Positions 53,807-64,000 of a stretch of DNA of 64,000 bases are shown piece after piece. Location: contig NC_092462.1 of NCBI RefSeq assembly GCF_047495875.1, forward strand, positions 27,296,523 through 27,360,522, in the 5' to 3' direction. A model generated the notes under the pieces. That model worked only from the letters and a program-made list of their open reading frames with translations. It was not told the origin of the DNA and made no database searches. Every line of letters begins with the position of its first letter. Positions within the stretch are counted from its first letter, which is position 1. The position numbers were made by a program, and so were the translations under genes. This stretch comes from Pithys albifrons albifrons. Lineage: Eukaryota > Chordata > Aves > Passeriformes > Thamnophilidae.

Positions 53807-53860
53807 ATGTGTGTGTGTGGCTCGGCTTCGCGAACGAAGATTTGGGAAGGGCTGTCAAAG
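53807..53860. other. (TG)n followed by a CpG-dense hairpin motif
   Basis: A short (TG)n run at 53807-53819 leads into GGCTCGGCTTCGCGAACGAA at 53820-53839 or thereabouts. Within it CTTCG (53826-53830), the loop CGAA and CGAAG (53835-53839) can form a perfect five-pair stem. Four CpG fall within about 18 bases while the surrounding intron is almost CpG-free. I do not recognise the sequence with confidence; it could be a conserved noncoding element, a remnant of an old repeat, or part of a small exon. Nothing else supports a gene here. Confidence 0.4.
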
Positions 53861-56830
53861 GTATAAACAAAAGAACATAATACAGTGGGAAAAGGAAGGC
53901 AATGGTATTTGTAAGTATTGTTACATCCACAGTATGTAATAAAACTATGTAGGTAAAAGACTGAACATACATTTAAGCTGATCCTGTGAACAACAGTGAG
54001 CAAAAGTAAAGAAAGGCATGCATCTAGTTTCCAGCAGCTGTTTCTGTGACAAGAAGCCTTACCTCCCAGAGGTGCCACCATCAACACTGGTAATACATGA
54101 AATTGTACAAATCAAGAACTGTATATGGCAGTTACAGTAATACAATTTTTTAGCCTTGGTTCACAATTGAAATTCCAGAAACTCTACATGAAAGCTTCTA
54201 TCTAGGGACTGAGAAGAATATAGCTTTTTCTAAAGATGTAACTATCTCAAGCAGAACTGACAGAAAACAGTTAAGGAAATAGCAAAATCTTCCTAGGTGC
54301 CAAAATGTTTTACAGTAGTCTCATTATGTAGGTTAATAATTTGCTCCAATGCATAATCAGACTGCAGTGCTCAGTATTTTCTTTCCTTTCTGGTGCTAAT
54401 ATGACAATTTTGAGTTAAATCACCAGATAAATGTTTGAATTTTTCCTCAGAGGGCATCTTCTGTGACCCCTGAATTATCTGCGAGCTCTTCCACAACTTC
54501 TCTTATCTTCCAAATAACACTGTCAATGCAGGATACATGCATATTATATTTTTCAATATCCAAAACTATTTTTTACTTTATTACAAGTTTGGTCTCTTTG
54601 GTCACTGACTTGAGCATATTCTGTGCAAGGAAAAACCTGACCTGCTTGTAACAGTAACAGCAGATGCACAAGCACATTCTCCAAAAGAGTTGTTAGGAAA
54701 CACTGGACGTCCAGAAACACTGGATGTAACATTAAACACTGGCTATGTGCATTTGATTTCTCTACAAGGCACTTTACAAAAGATTAAAAATTATTAAAAG
54801 AAGCTGGAATTTCCTTCTTCTTGGCTATAAAAATGAAATACCAAAGCACTCAAAGGCTGAGCAGCACAAGACAAACTGCAAAATGGTTGCTACCCACAAA
54901 TGTTTGACTGGAGGTGATTCCCAGCCCTTGTGAAGAAACGTCAAAAAAACCTTTGGACGGCTACAACTAAAAGCACCACCTAAGACCTTAGCCACAGTCT
55001 CATCAGAAGTAAGCACCAAGGTCCAGCAGAGCACCAAACAAACCAAAGCTCAGCATCTGCTTAACACATGTTTAACACGCCCTTCTGGGGATAAGGAGGC
55101 TGAAGAATCAAAGGAAGTGCTGTGCAAACAACTCACCATGCAATTTTGAAGTGAAATTTTAATTGCACAAAAATAAAGGCCTTTGGCACTATCATTACAA
55201 AACCAAGTTTATCTTTGTCCTCCTGCATGTTTGAATTGCTCTTGATTGTGCAAGTGAACAAATCACCTGGTTGCGCAAGTTCCAGCAAGGCGACATTTAT
55301 TCAGCAAATATAGTTAAGAAACTAAACCTCTCAAATACCAGATGCATAAATGTAATTGTTTGGTTTCCTCTAATTACTCTAGGCTGTAATTTAACACAAT
55401 TGCTCCAGTACAACTATATAAAAAAATGAATTCTGCACCATGTGCATAGATTCAAAAGGCATTCTTTTCTACACCTATGGATGTATTATCAATCCAATCT
55501 CTTATTTTATATTGGCTAATCATAAAATGCTTTTTAATGAAAATTTATGGGGCAGAAGCAAAGTAGCACTTCACACAGGAGCTTCTAAGCCCAACCACAA
55601 TTTCACACACATCTCAGTCATACCATCATCTTGCCAAAGAGTCCATGTATTACCAGCCACACAGTCAAACAAAAAATTATTTTAAGTTAGAACATGTATC
55701 TATTTCTTATTTACCTTTCTGTGGCTTATCAAGCATTTTTTGGCAGTCATCCCCCATCTGTATCATTTCACTGTTTCTCCATAAAAATTGCCTTTCCAAA
55801 GTTTACATGTAGCCATGCATCAGCACAGCTACATATTCTGAATAATCCAGACAGCTAATCCAGCAAGTATCAAAAAATCCTACAGTTTTTAGTTGCAGAC
55901 TTACAGGGGAACTTTGAAAACAATTGCCTGAGCCTTGCTCTGAACTAGCACTACACATTTCTGGAAAGATCTTAGTCATCTGGGGCAATTCCGGAAGCTT
56001 TCAGGCTTCCGTATGTATACAGTCAAATTCCTCCACTGGATGCCTTGGAACTAACGCATCTCTGATGCCAAATTAAAGTACGATACAATTCTGAGATCCT
56101 CAGCAGTGATAAACTTACCAGTGGCATCTTGAATAAAGTTTGACAGCTTTGGAACCCGCCTCTGACCTCACTTTTTCTCAGTCAAGAGAATGGACACACA
56201 TTTTCCAAAAGAAAGCCGAGATCAATGTTCACCTGCTGCTCTGCTTTCATTACTGCTATTAATTATCCACAAATTCCTTGAACTTTCAAAGGTTTCTGGA
56301 TACCCTGATGTCCTAGTTTCATTTTGCTGGCACTTAGTAAACATTCAAAGGACTTGCCTGCCTCAGACGGTCTTTTCCACTCTGACTTGAAGCTACATCA
56401 TTACTATTACATGTGACATGGCAACAAACAGGAAGCCAGGGCAAGCAGAGTAGCTCATCCCACAGAGCTCAGGGGATTGTTTATTTGTGCAACACACACA
56501 ACTTCATGTGTCATCAAAAGGCAGGGGCAGGCAGGTTGAGTTTTCCAGTCACGTAGTGTGGCTACCTGCAACCAGCAGAAGCCATAATCATGACGATACT
56601 ACTCTGGGAATGCTTGATAAAGGGGATGGTGCCAAGCTCATAGCACCCCATCTTCCTCCCATGGCTGGCAAGAGGGGTACAGTCTCTCTGCAACTCCTCT
56701 TGCCTGAGTACTGAATACAACTCTCAGGGGTTTTTTTTGATAGCAAACTAAGCTGAAACACTTTTCATTACGCAAAGCAATTTGCTCGAATCAGTTCCCA
56801 GCAAGTGTGTATGTGGGCATTAGGTAAAGT

Positions 56831-57606
56831 CAATCCCAGAATAAATAAAAGGTTGGAAAAGACCTCTGAGATCAAGTCCAACCTTTGACCAAACACCACC
56901 ATGTCAACTAGACAATGGAATGAAGTGCCACGTTCAGTCTTTCCTTAAGACACTTCCAGACATGGTGATTCCACCACCTCCCTGCACAGCCTGTTCCAAT
57001 GCTTGACAACCCTTTCTGTGAAGAAATTCCTCCTGATGTCCAACCTGAACCTCCCCTGGCGCAGCTTGACACCACTGCCTCTTGTTCTGTCACTAATTGC
57101 TTGGGAGAAGAGGCTGATTCCCACCTGGCTAAAACCCCTTCTCAAGAAGTTGTCAAGAGCGAAAAGGTCTCCCCTGACCCTCCGTTTCTTCAGGCTAAAC
57201 AACTCCAGCTCCCTCAGCCACTGCTCATAGGTCTTACACTCTAGACCCTTCACCAAATCTGTTGCCTTTCTCTGGAAACACTCCAGCACCTCAGTATCTT
57301 CCTTGTACTGAGGGGCCCAGAACTGGACACAGCACTCAAGGTGCGCCCTCACCAGCACCGAGTACAGGAGGACAATCACTACCCTGGTCCTGCTGTCCAC
57401 ACCATTGCTGATAAAGGCCAGGATGCCACTGGCCTTCTCAGTCACCTGGGTACACTGCTGGCTCATGTTCAGCTGCTGTCAACCAGCATCCCCAAGGTCC
57501 TCTTCCACTGAACCACTTTCCAACCAGTCTTCCCCCCAGCCTGCAGTGCTGCATGGAGTTGTGGCTGAAGAGTAGGATCCAGTGCTTGGTCTTGTTGAAC
57601 CTCAAT
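56831..57606 (-). mobile_element. CR1 LINE, 5'-truncated, with residual ORF2
   Basis: A CR1 copy of about 776 bp. On plus it begins with the reverse complement of the 3' tail (AATAAATAAAAGGTTGGAAAAG region) and ends at GGTCTTGTTGAACCTCA near 57606, where the element is 5'-truncated. The tail GATCTCAGAGGTCTTTTCCA on minus is of a kind frequent in neoavian CR1 subfamilies. The minus strand encodes the C-terminal region of the LINE reverse transcriptase protein across 56945-57466. Upstream of this, coding continues by similarity in another frame, showing a frameshift. This is the best-preserved CR1 in the window and probably the youngest. Confidence 0.94.
56945..57466 (-). pseudogene. CR1 ORF2 C-terminal fragment (reverse transcriptase tail)
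   Basis: An open frame of 173 codons with the CR1 ORF2 C-terminal signature. It contains [20 protein letters not shown], a Cys-x-Gln-Phe-Trp-Ala-Pro stretch, [20 protein letters not shown], and [20 protein letters not shown]. It normally belongs to a protein of about 900 residues or more with endonuclease and reverse-transcriptase domains, both absent here because of 5' truncation. Just upstream, at about 57475, a one-base loss relative to the usual family sequence puts the preceding coding remnant out of frame. The consensus Pro of NRLPREV is Cys here. The Met at the start is internal, not a real initiator. Confidence 0.85.
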
Positions 57607-59397
57607 CAACACATTTCTCACAACGAAGGGTATAATTAAGAGGGAAATTCCCAAATGCCTCAGCCCACACTTTTGCATAGGAAATGCAATGGAGATAAAG
57701 CACCATATTTCTTCTCCAATTCTTTCCTGTTTACATGAAGCTCAGCACTGAAGGGACCCTATAAAGGCAAACCTCGTAACTGCTAAGAGCTCCCCATGTT
57801 TAATCGGGTCTGCAAAGAAAGGTCCAGACCATGACTCATAGGCTGTTCTCTTTCAAATTCTCTCTGTTCTAGACTCCAAGAAAGAGGTCTAAAAATACAA
57901 GACCCCTTTATACTGACCATTAAGCAAATTTAGGTTTAGCTGTCTTTATACTTGGGAGCCATGAAGAGTGATCCAGAAAGATTAGACAGAATACAGCAAA
58001 CTCCTTTTGGCCTTACAGGAAATGGCAGCTTAAAGTTCCTTGCAAAGAAGCTAGTTTTCTAAGCCTTTGAGATGTTGACCAGGAGCTTTCATGGTTTTTT
58101 TTTTTATTTCCCTCTGTACTTGTTCTCCAGTCTTCCTTCTTATTTCCCAGCTATTTTAATTGCCTCAACTATACTGAGTTGAACTAAATCTAATACAGAA
58201 TTATGTGATCATCTTAACAATAACTAAAAGTCCAGGGCAGGCCAACTCATTCATTACGATTTTCTAAAATTACTTCAGAATTTGCCTTCTGTGAAGACTG
58301 TGACTGAGCCTAAAAACATTGCAAACCTTTTGAGTTTTCTCTCCCTATGTAGACGCTGAAGTGTAGAGAACAGATGACTCTCTGCACAGGTCTGCAAGCA
58401 CAGGACCAAGGAAGGAGCATGCAGTGTCTACATGAGTTTGTAATTGGGGCTACCCACCATTCCTCTACTGATAATAGGTAGTAAGAAACAGCATTATTGT
58501 AATGCTGAATTGGACACACTAGTGTGGTCACACTAACCCATGCAGGTTACTGCATCATCTTTTGTTACTGAGGAATAGCTTATGTTAAACTTCAGATATT
58601 ATCATCTTCTAAAAGGTTACTATTGAAATATGGAATCTCTCTACACAGTTAACACTGATGTGAAGTCCCATGCTGAGCATCCAGATTCACACACATAACA
58701 AGTAAAAGTTTCAGTGATCTCTGGAACTTGGCTACCTGATTTTGCCTTATTCGATCTGTAGGAAAACGTTTGTTTTGGGAAAAGACTACTGTGCTTGTAT
58801 TTGGTTTGCTGCATCTATTGTATAACAAGACAGCTGTTATGGAGAGAAAAAAGAAATATAATAAACAAGAGAAGAAAGCCTTGATGTCTCCAGAGAAATT
58901 ATTATTTTATAACTGAGCAGTAATTGTGTTAGACATAGAAAAAATGCAACTATCCACAGAATAACCTAAAGGAAAGTGATCTTTCTTTGGAGAGCTTTTC
59001 CGGAGAACATTTCACCTCTTATTAAAACCTGAAATGGCCTTGTGCTTTTAGATTCTGTAAGATTCTGTACTTGATACTTTATTTTCTAGTTACTCGACTT
59101 AAAACTTGGTCCTGACTTAAGAATTTACTTGCAGAAAAGGAATAAAGTATAATGCTGAAAACTCTGCTATATATTTCAGACCACATTGTTTAAGAAAAAG
59201 GTCTTGTCAGACTTAGGATGACTACCCAAGCAACACCAAAACTGTACTGTATGTAACTGGAGAAGTTACAGAACAGAATTATACACAAAAGAACAGTAAC
59301 AGTTATTGTTCTATATTTCACTTGCAAAAAGTAACCCTGCAAGGTTTGCAACCTTCTCTGAATTCAGTGAAATGAACTCAGCTGAACTTTAAAATGT

Positions 59398-59409
59398 ACA
59401 GCATGTTGG
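59398..59409 (+). repeat. Left copy of a 12-bp direct repeat (probable target-site duplication)
   Basis: ACAGCATGTTGG recurs exactly at 59740-59751. The bases outside the pair differ (AAAATGT before the left copy; GATTTTAG after the right copy), as expected for a target-site duplication around an insertion. Confidence 0.75.
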
Positions 59410-59739
59410 CTTCTCCACGGACACCCCCCTGTTGCAGGGGAGAAGCTTGCTTGCCCTCATGAGGTTGTGTGCTATGCTGGTAGTGGTATGGTGCCTCTGG
59501 TAGGGTCTCCTATGCCAGATAGGTATCAACTGAAGGATTAACGTGAGTCCATGGGCAAGATGGGCTCGCTAGCCCTCTGGCAACCATCCTAACCAAACCT
59601 ATGTCCTGAGGTATTCGCTGTCACCGTCCAAGCTCGCTTGGCCGTGGCAGATGAACCTTAGGAGTAAAGGGTGGGGCCAGTTCCGCACACACTGTGCCTC
59701 ACCTAAAAAATCCACTGCACAGGCTCGAAGGGTTCACCC
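59410..59739. mobile_element. Unclassified retroposon-like insertion, about 330 bp
   Basis: The segment lies between two perfect copies of ACAGCATGTTGG. Its base composition departs from the neighbouring intron: it is GC-richer and carries roughly nine CpG (for example CACGG, TTCGCTGTCACCGTCC, GGCCGTGG, TTCCGCAC, GGCTCGAAGG). It starts with CTTCTCC, later matched by GGAGAAG, with an inner CCCCTG-TTG-CAGGGG hairpin at about 59427-59441. It has no CR1 landmarks, no LTR termini and no long open frame. A 12-bp duplication fits target-primed reverse transcription, and some phrases (TGGCAGATGAACCTTAGGAG) remind me of the 5' region of RTE-type LINEs. That assignment is weak, and a SINE or fragment of another LINE is equally possible. 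Orientation is not known. Confidence 0.5.
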
Positions 59740-59751
59740 ACAGCATGTTGG
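59740..59751 (+). repeat. Right copy of the 12-bp direct repeat
   Basis: An exact second copy of ACAGCATGTTGG, 342 bases from the first. Together they bracket the unclassified insertion. Confidence 0.75.
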
Positions 59752-60747
59752 GATTTTAGACCTAGTTCACATTCATTGTAGGGAATGAATAAGAATCAAA
59801 ATCAAAGACTTTCAATATTCAAAAACTCTAATATTGTTGAAATCTGGGCCTGAATCTCACTTTGTGCAAGCAGATATGCTGCATCTTCATCCTGAGGTGA
59901 ACTGGAAGCAGCTCCCAGAGTGAGAGAAAGGGTACTATCTTATGCAGGGCCACAGTCCAGGCTGGTACCAAATAAAATGTGATGGTGTAAAACACTAGAG
60001 TACACACAATGCATAGTGAAATGGAAACGGGTTTATTCCCATGTGGCAGTGACTGAGGGTGCAGAAAGCCTTTACAAAGCAACACTCATTACATATGCTT
60101 TTGAGCAGTGCCATATGAGACACTGCATGATGCTGCTCAAGGATGCTACTACTTTCTACTCAAATGTGATAAAACAATGTTAGACATTAGTGTGACTGCA
60201 GCCTATTGGATAATGCACTAACCTTTGGTGGAGTCCAAATATAGTTACTTGCGTAAGCTGGGTTAGAAATAGGATTCCCATTTAAATACATTTCCATGTG
60301 TACTGGGATAAGGTATTTCACTAAAAACAGTGCCTAATGGCAAAACAGGACAACTCTCTCTACAAAGCCCTGAAGACTTTAAAGAAGTGTTTATTGCTTT
60401 TGTTTACAAGCCAAAGATCACAAGCTGTCTTAAGCTAAACAGATCACAACATGAAAAAGTGAGAGGCAAGCCATGAAAGTCATATGGACAGAGCACTGAC
60501 ACCAGGAACCGAAGACTACAGCTTTCGTAGGATGGATTTCATCATACATGCTTAACCACTGAATTTAACCAGTGAAAGTTCTGTGTACCTCTTCATGAAC
60601 TAATAAGCAGCCAGGAAGAATTCAGAGGAATATTAATTAAAGCATACTTGTAAAAAACCTCAAAAAAACACCACAACAAAATTGTGTGAATATATTTGCA
60701 GACAGGTTAAGTACAACTTCTGCAAAAACTGCACAGATATGATGGAA

Positions 60748-61240
60748 AATCATAGAATTACAGAATGGTTTGGGTGGGAAGGAATCTTAAAGCTCAACTA
60801 TTTCCAATACTCCTGCCATGGGCTGGGACACGTTCCACTAGATTATGTTGCTCAGTGGCCGATCCAACCTGGCCTTGAACAATTCCAGAGATGGGGCATC
60901 CACAACTTCTCTGGACAACCTGTTCCAGTGCCTCACCATCCTCACAGTGAAGAATTTCTTCCTTACAGCCAATCTAAATCTACACTCAGCTTAAAGTTGT
61001 TAGCTTTTGTTCTATCACTTCATACCTTTTTAAAAAGTCCCTCTCCAGCTTTCTTATAGGCCTACATTAGGTACTGGAAGATGCTATAAGGTCTCGCCAG
61101 AGCCTTCTCTTCTCCAGGCTGAACAACCCCAGCTCTCTCAGTCTGTCTTCACAGCTCCAGCCTTCTGATCATCTTTGTGGCTTTGCCTGGACTCACTCCA
61201 AGACGTCCACGTCCTTCTTATGTACCCAGATCAGTGTTCC
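60748..61240 (-). mobile_element. CR1 LINE, 5'-truncated
   Basis: On plus it begins ATCATAGAATTACAGAATGG, the reverse complement of the CR1 3' terminal repeat. It continues with GGTTTGGGTGGGAAGGAATC, CCAACCTGGCCTTGAACAAT, TCTGGACAACCTGTTCCAGT, GAAGAATTTCTTCCTTACAG and TCTCCAGGCTGAACAACCCC, all standard antisense CR1 blocks in their normal order. Similarity fades near 61240, the likely 5' truncation. It is a different subfamily from the copy at 56831-57606, judged by the tail. It has several indels, and the 125-residue open frame on plus across it is antisense and meaningless. Confidence 0.92.
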
Positions 61241-64000
61241 CACTTGGTACTTTCTCATAATCAGAGAAGAGTTAATAAATAAAATTTGTCACATGAAAGT
61301 ACCTGCAATGTAACTGCAATACATCTGTAGGGTATAAACATCAGCATTGTTTAAGGCTCAAGCAGATTTAAACAGGCACTGAAATGCATTTACTCAAAAA
61401 TCAAATATATAAATTCCAGGATTTGCACACATTACTTTGAGTTATTAAGCAATGAAGGTCAGCAGACATTTAGTGCCAACATACACTAAAGAAAACAAGA
61501 CACAGAAAAACCTGACAAAATATTTAATAAAATCTCATAAAGATGCTCTCTGTAAAAGAATCAAGTATTTACATGCCTTTGAATCTCTTCTAAGTTAGCA
61601 TTTTTTTATGGCTGCTTACACTATAGGAAAAAACTTGCCCTATGGCATTAGTGGAAGCTTTGCCTCAGCAAAGCATGACAAGGCTTTTTTGCTTCCTGAA
61701 ACACAGTTGCAAGAACCAAGTAGCAGTCACAAGCAGAGACTTAAAAACCGCTTTCGCACTTTTCTGAGACTGGCCACAAAGGTGCCCCTTTGAAGAGACA
61801 ATCAGTCAGTTGGAAGATGTTCTCTCACTGTATAGGTACAGTTATACATCTGCAATTCTGAATAAACCAGGGAATCATCAACAGTCTCTATATTAAGAAT
61901 GAAACACTGATTCTACTTTTTTTAAATAAAGCAGGTGTACATGTAATCTGCATTTAGTTTAAAACCTGACTTACAAGATAAAAATGCCTGATCCTGGAGT
62001 ACCACCAAATCCTAGCTAGATTACTTTTTAATCACTGCAAATCAGGATAGAAACTGTCAGCTACTAGAAGGCAGATTAAATGCTAATGTAGTCCAGAAAT
62101 TCTGAAATTTAAAACTGAATCGCTGAAGAAGCACTTTTATGCCAAAAGGGAAGATGTTGAAACAACACAGAAAAAAGTTGTGACTGATACTTATTCTATT
62201 GTGCTGTAGCCAGCAGGATGTTTTTCCCAAGGAATCTGAAGAGAGTTGGAAGCATCCTATGCTAGGCTTCACTTCACTGAACAAGGTCGCATGGTCTGTT
62301 GGGCAGCTTCCCAGACCTCCTTGGCTGGTACAATGTTTTATGCCTCATTTGATCCAACTAAATCTGTTTCTCTCACCATCAGCCTTCCACCCAGTGCCTC
62401 CACCTGGCAGACACATATAGGGACCATTTTTAAAATCACCCAGTGATGCTGCTTAGAATGACAGCATCAGGCTCCTTTCTACAGAGGGCTTGTAATCCAA
62501 ATGCAGAATTTAATTCCATGCTTAACAGCAGCAGAAAGAAATTCATCCAAGTATCTGGGAAATACAAGTACTCTTTCAGAGAGCTGCCAAATTTGAAGCT
62601 TTAAAAAGTATCAACATACTGCCTAGGCCAATAAGTAGTACTGGATTAAACATGAATGCTAAAGGTCTAATAAAGTAATGAAAATTAACAATTTGGACTT
62701 AATAACCTCTAACTGCATTAAGATGTGTCAACATGCTTGTAAAATTAACAGCTGGAAAATCTGAACTAACTATCCATATAACTAATATATGGGTATTTCC
62801 TTGACTCTGCCTGCAGCCCAAACCTCTTCCTTTATCATACAGAAAAAGTCAAGTGGTCACCTTTGGGCTGAGGAGAGGATATGGCACAAAGCTGAAGAGT
62901 CAGTAGTCTGGGAGCCAGTCAGGGTGGGAGTGGGCTTGAGGTTTCCAGACTACAGGATGCTCTGGTAAGGCAACGAAACTTCTCCTCAACTCTCTGAAAA
63001 AGGGCATTTGAAAGCGGGGTGGCAAAGTCCTGGTTTCCACTTTAAAGTCTGCTAAGAAGCAGCTTTTCATCCCAGAAATTCATCATCCAGCTGCACAAGG
63101 GGACATAATGTTACTGAGAGCAGGTGCTGCAGTCTGGAGGTGGAAAAGAGTTCATCTGTTCCAGTACCACTACTCACCCAGTCCTGTGAGAGTGTGTCAT
63201 GCTGAAGAAAAAGCTTATTGCTCACCTTAGGCAACAGAAATGAAGAAATATTTTGGTAGAGCAGATCTCAACAGAACATGTGCTACCACTGATAAAGATA
63301 AGGCATTTTTATTAAAGCTCTCTTATTATTGTTTGTTCTGGGACTGGTTTCTGTTCACTTGGATAAAATAAATCTAAATGTATGACTTACAAAAAGGCCA
63401 TGCCAGATGCTCTTTTCCAGTAAATATAACACAAATTGAGAGGAAGCTGGAATAGAGAAGATAGACTAACATTGTAAAACAAAGGCTCTGCTCATCATTT
63501 AGTTCTCACTGCATGGGGTCAAGGTGCCAGGCACCGCTTTTGAGAGTCAGTAAAAATACATGGCTTTCAAAAGAATTTTTGACAATTTTCTTCCTTTCTC
63601 AAACACTTCTTCAGCTGCACTGCCCGTATACAATGATATCAGCAATGTACTGAAGGTGTTCCAGAGCTTCATCCTGCTTCAGTGCAGACTAGGTAAGCCC
63701 ATAGCAGATGGTAGGGCTGTATTTCTACCACTGTGACAGTTGATTTCAGGTACACTGCATGCCCCTCCAAGTGAAAGCAAACTGTAGCCTGCACTCTGGT
63801 GACAAAGGGATTGAGAAAAAAGCATTAACAAACATACAAAATTGTGTGTACAAGCACACATTGTCCTGATATTGTTTGAATATGTATTTGGTATATTATG
63901 TTTTCAGAATCATTAACAAAAATGTAAATCCTAAAGTGGGGAAAGCTGGTCACAAGTCCTTGGCATTGCCACTGAGATGCCTGGAGGGCTTTCAGAGTTT

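Larger units (their letters stand above)
30435..64000 (-). other. ELOVL6: ELOVL6 intron 1 (continues past the window edge)
   Basis: Everything to the right of the second coding exon is best read as the first intron, at least 33.6 kb. I searched by eye on minus for the first coding exon, which should encode about 30 residues ending with a Met-Gln-Glu-Asn-Trp-like stretch before a donor, and did not find it; it should lie beyond 64000 with the promoter. 30436-45940 shows no recognisable transposon apart from low-complexity runs (C run at 44434-44452, A run at 35914-35927). CR1 fragments and one unclassified insertion occupy parts of 45943-61240. 61241-64000 shows nothing recognisable. Confidence 0.82.

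Noticed and set aside
59700..59740. GGCTCGAAGGGTTC near the end of the insertion as a tRNA B box
   Set aside because: No A box at the right distance and no cloverleaf. It is only a partial match to the B-box consensus.

Overview
The window looks like a piece of a bird nuclear chromosome. It holds a vertebrate gene with GT-AG introns, several 5'-truncated CR1 LINEs with the usual avian 3' ends, and two solitary LTRs that resemble avian ERVL-type LTRs. I see no bacterial, plasmid or phage gene structure. The intact protein-coding content I can support is part of one gene on the minus strand, ELOVL6 (very-long-chain fatty acid elongase 6). The species cannot be named from this window; the CR1 tails suggest Neoaves, but that is only an impression.

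Layout, read in the direction of the gene from right to left. From 64000 to 30435 is intron 1, which is still open at the window edge. 30434-30303 is the second coding exon. 30302-7809 is intron 2, about 22.5 kb. 7808-7657 is the third coding exon. 7656-5716 is intron 3. 5715-5291 is the last coding exon, ending in TAG. Below 5291 come the 3' UTR and then probably intergenic DNA. The three exons join in frame (split codons at both junctions). With the roughly 30 residues expected from the first coding exon they give about 265 residues, the usual ELOVL6 length. I did not find the first coding exon or the promoter; they should lie beyond position 64000.

Mobile elements. Intron 2 holds two solitary LTRs: 21988-22597 on plus (antisense to ELOVL6) and about 11356-12427 on minus (sense to ELOVL6, with an internal decayed minisatellite). 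Intron 1 holds four CR1 pieces, all between 45.9 and 61.2 kb. One minus-strand CR1 is split by a younger plus-strand CR1 (45943-46695). One copy at 56831-57606 keeps a 173-codon reading frame from the reverse transcriptase C-terminus. A CpG-bearing segment of about 330 bp at 59410-59739, flanked by a perfect 12-bp direct repeat, is an unclassified insertion, possibly RTE-like.

The rest is AT-rich intronic or UTR DNA with short simple repeats. Nearly all the short open frames in it are chance frames. I found no tRNA, rRNA, CRISPR array or operon, and nothing that I would call a new biological system. The observations most worth checking are the 330-bp insertion, the nested CR1 pair, the sense-oriented LTR in intron 2, and a small CpG-dense hairpin at 53821-53860.
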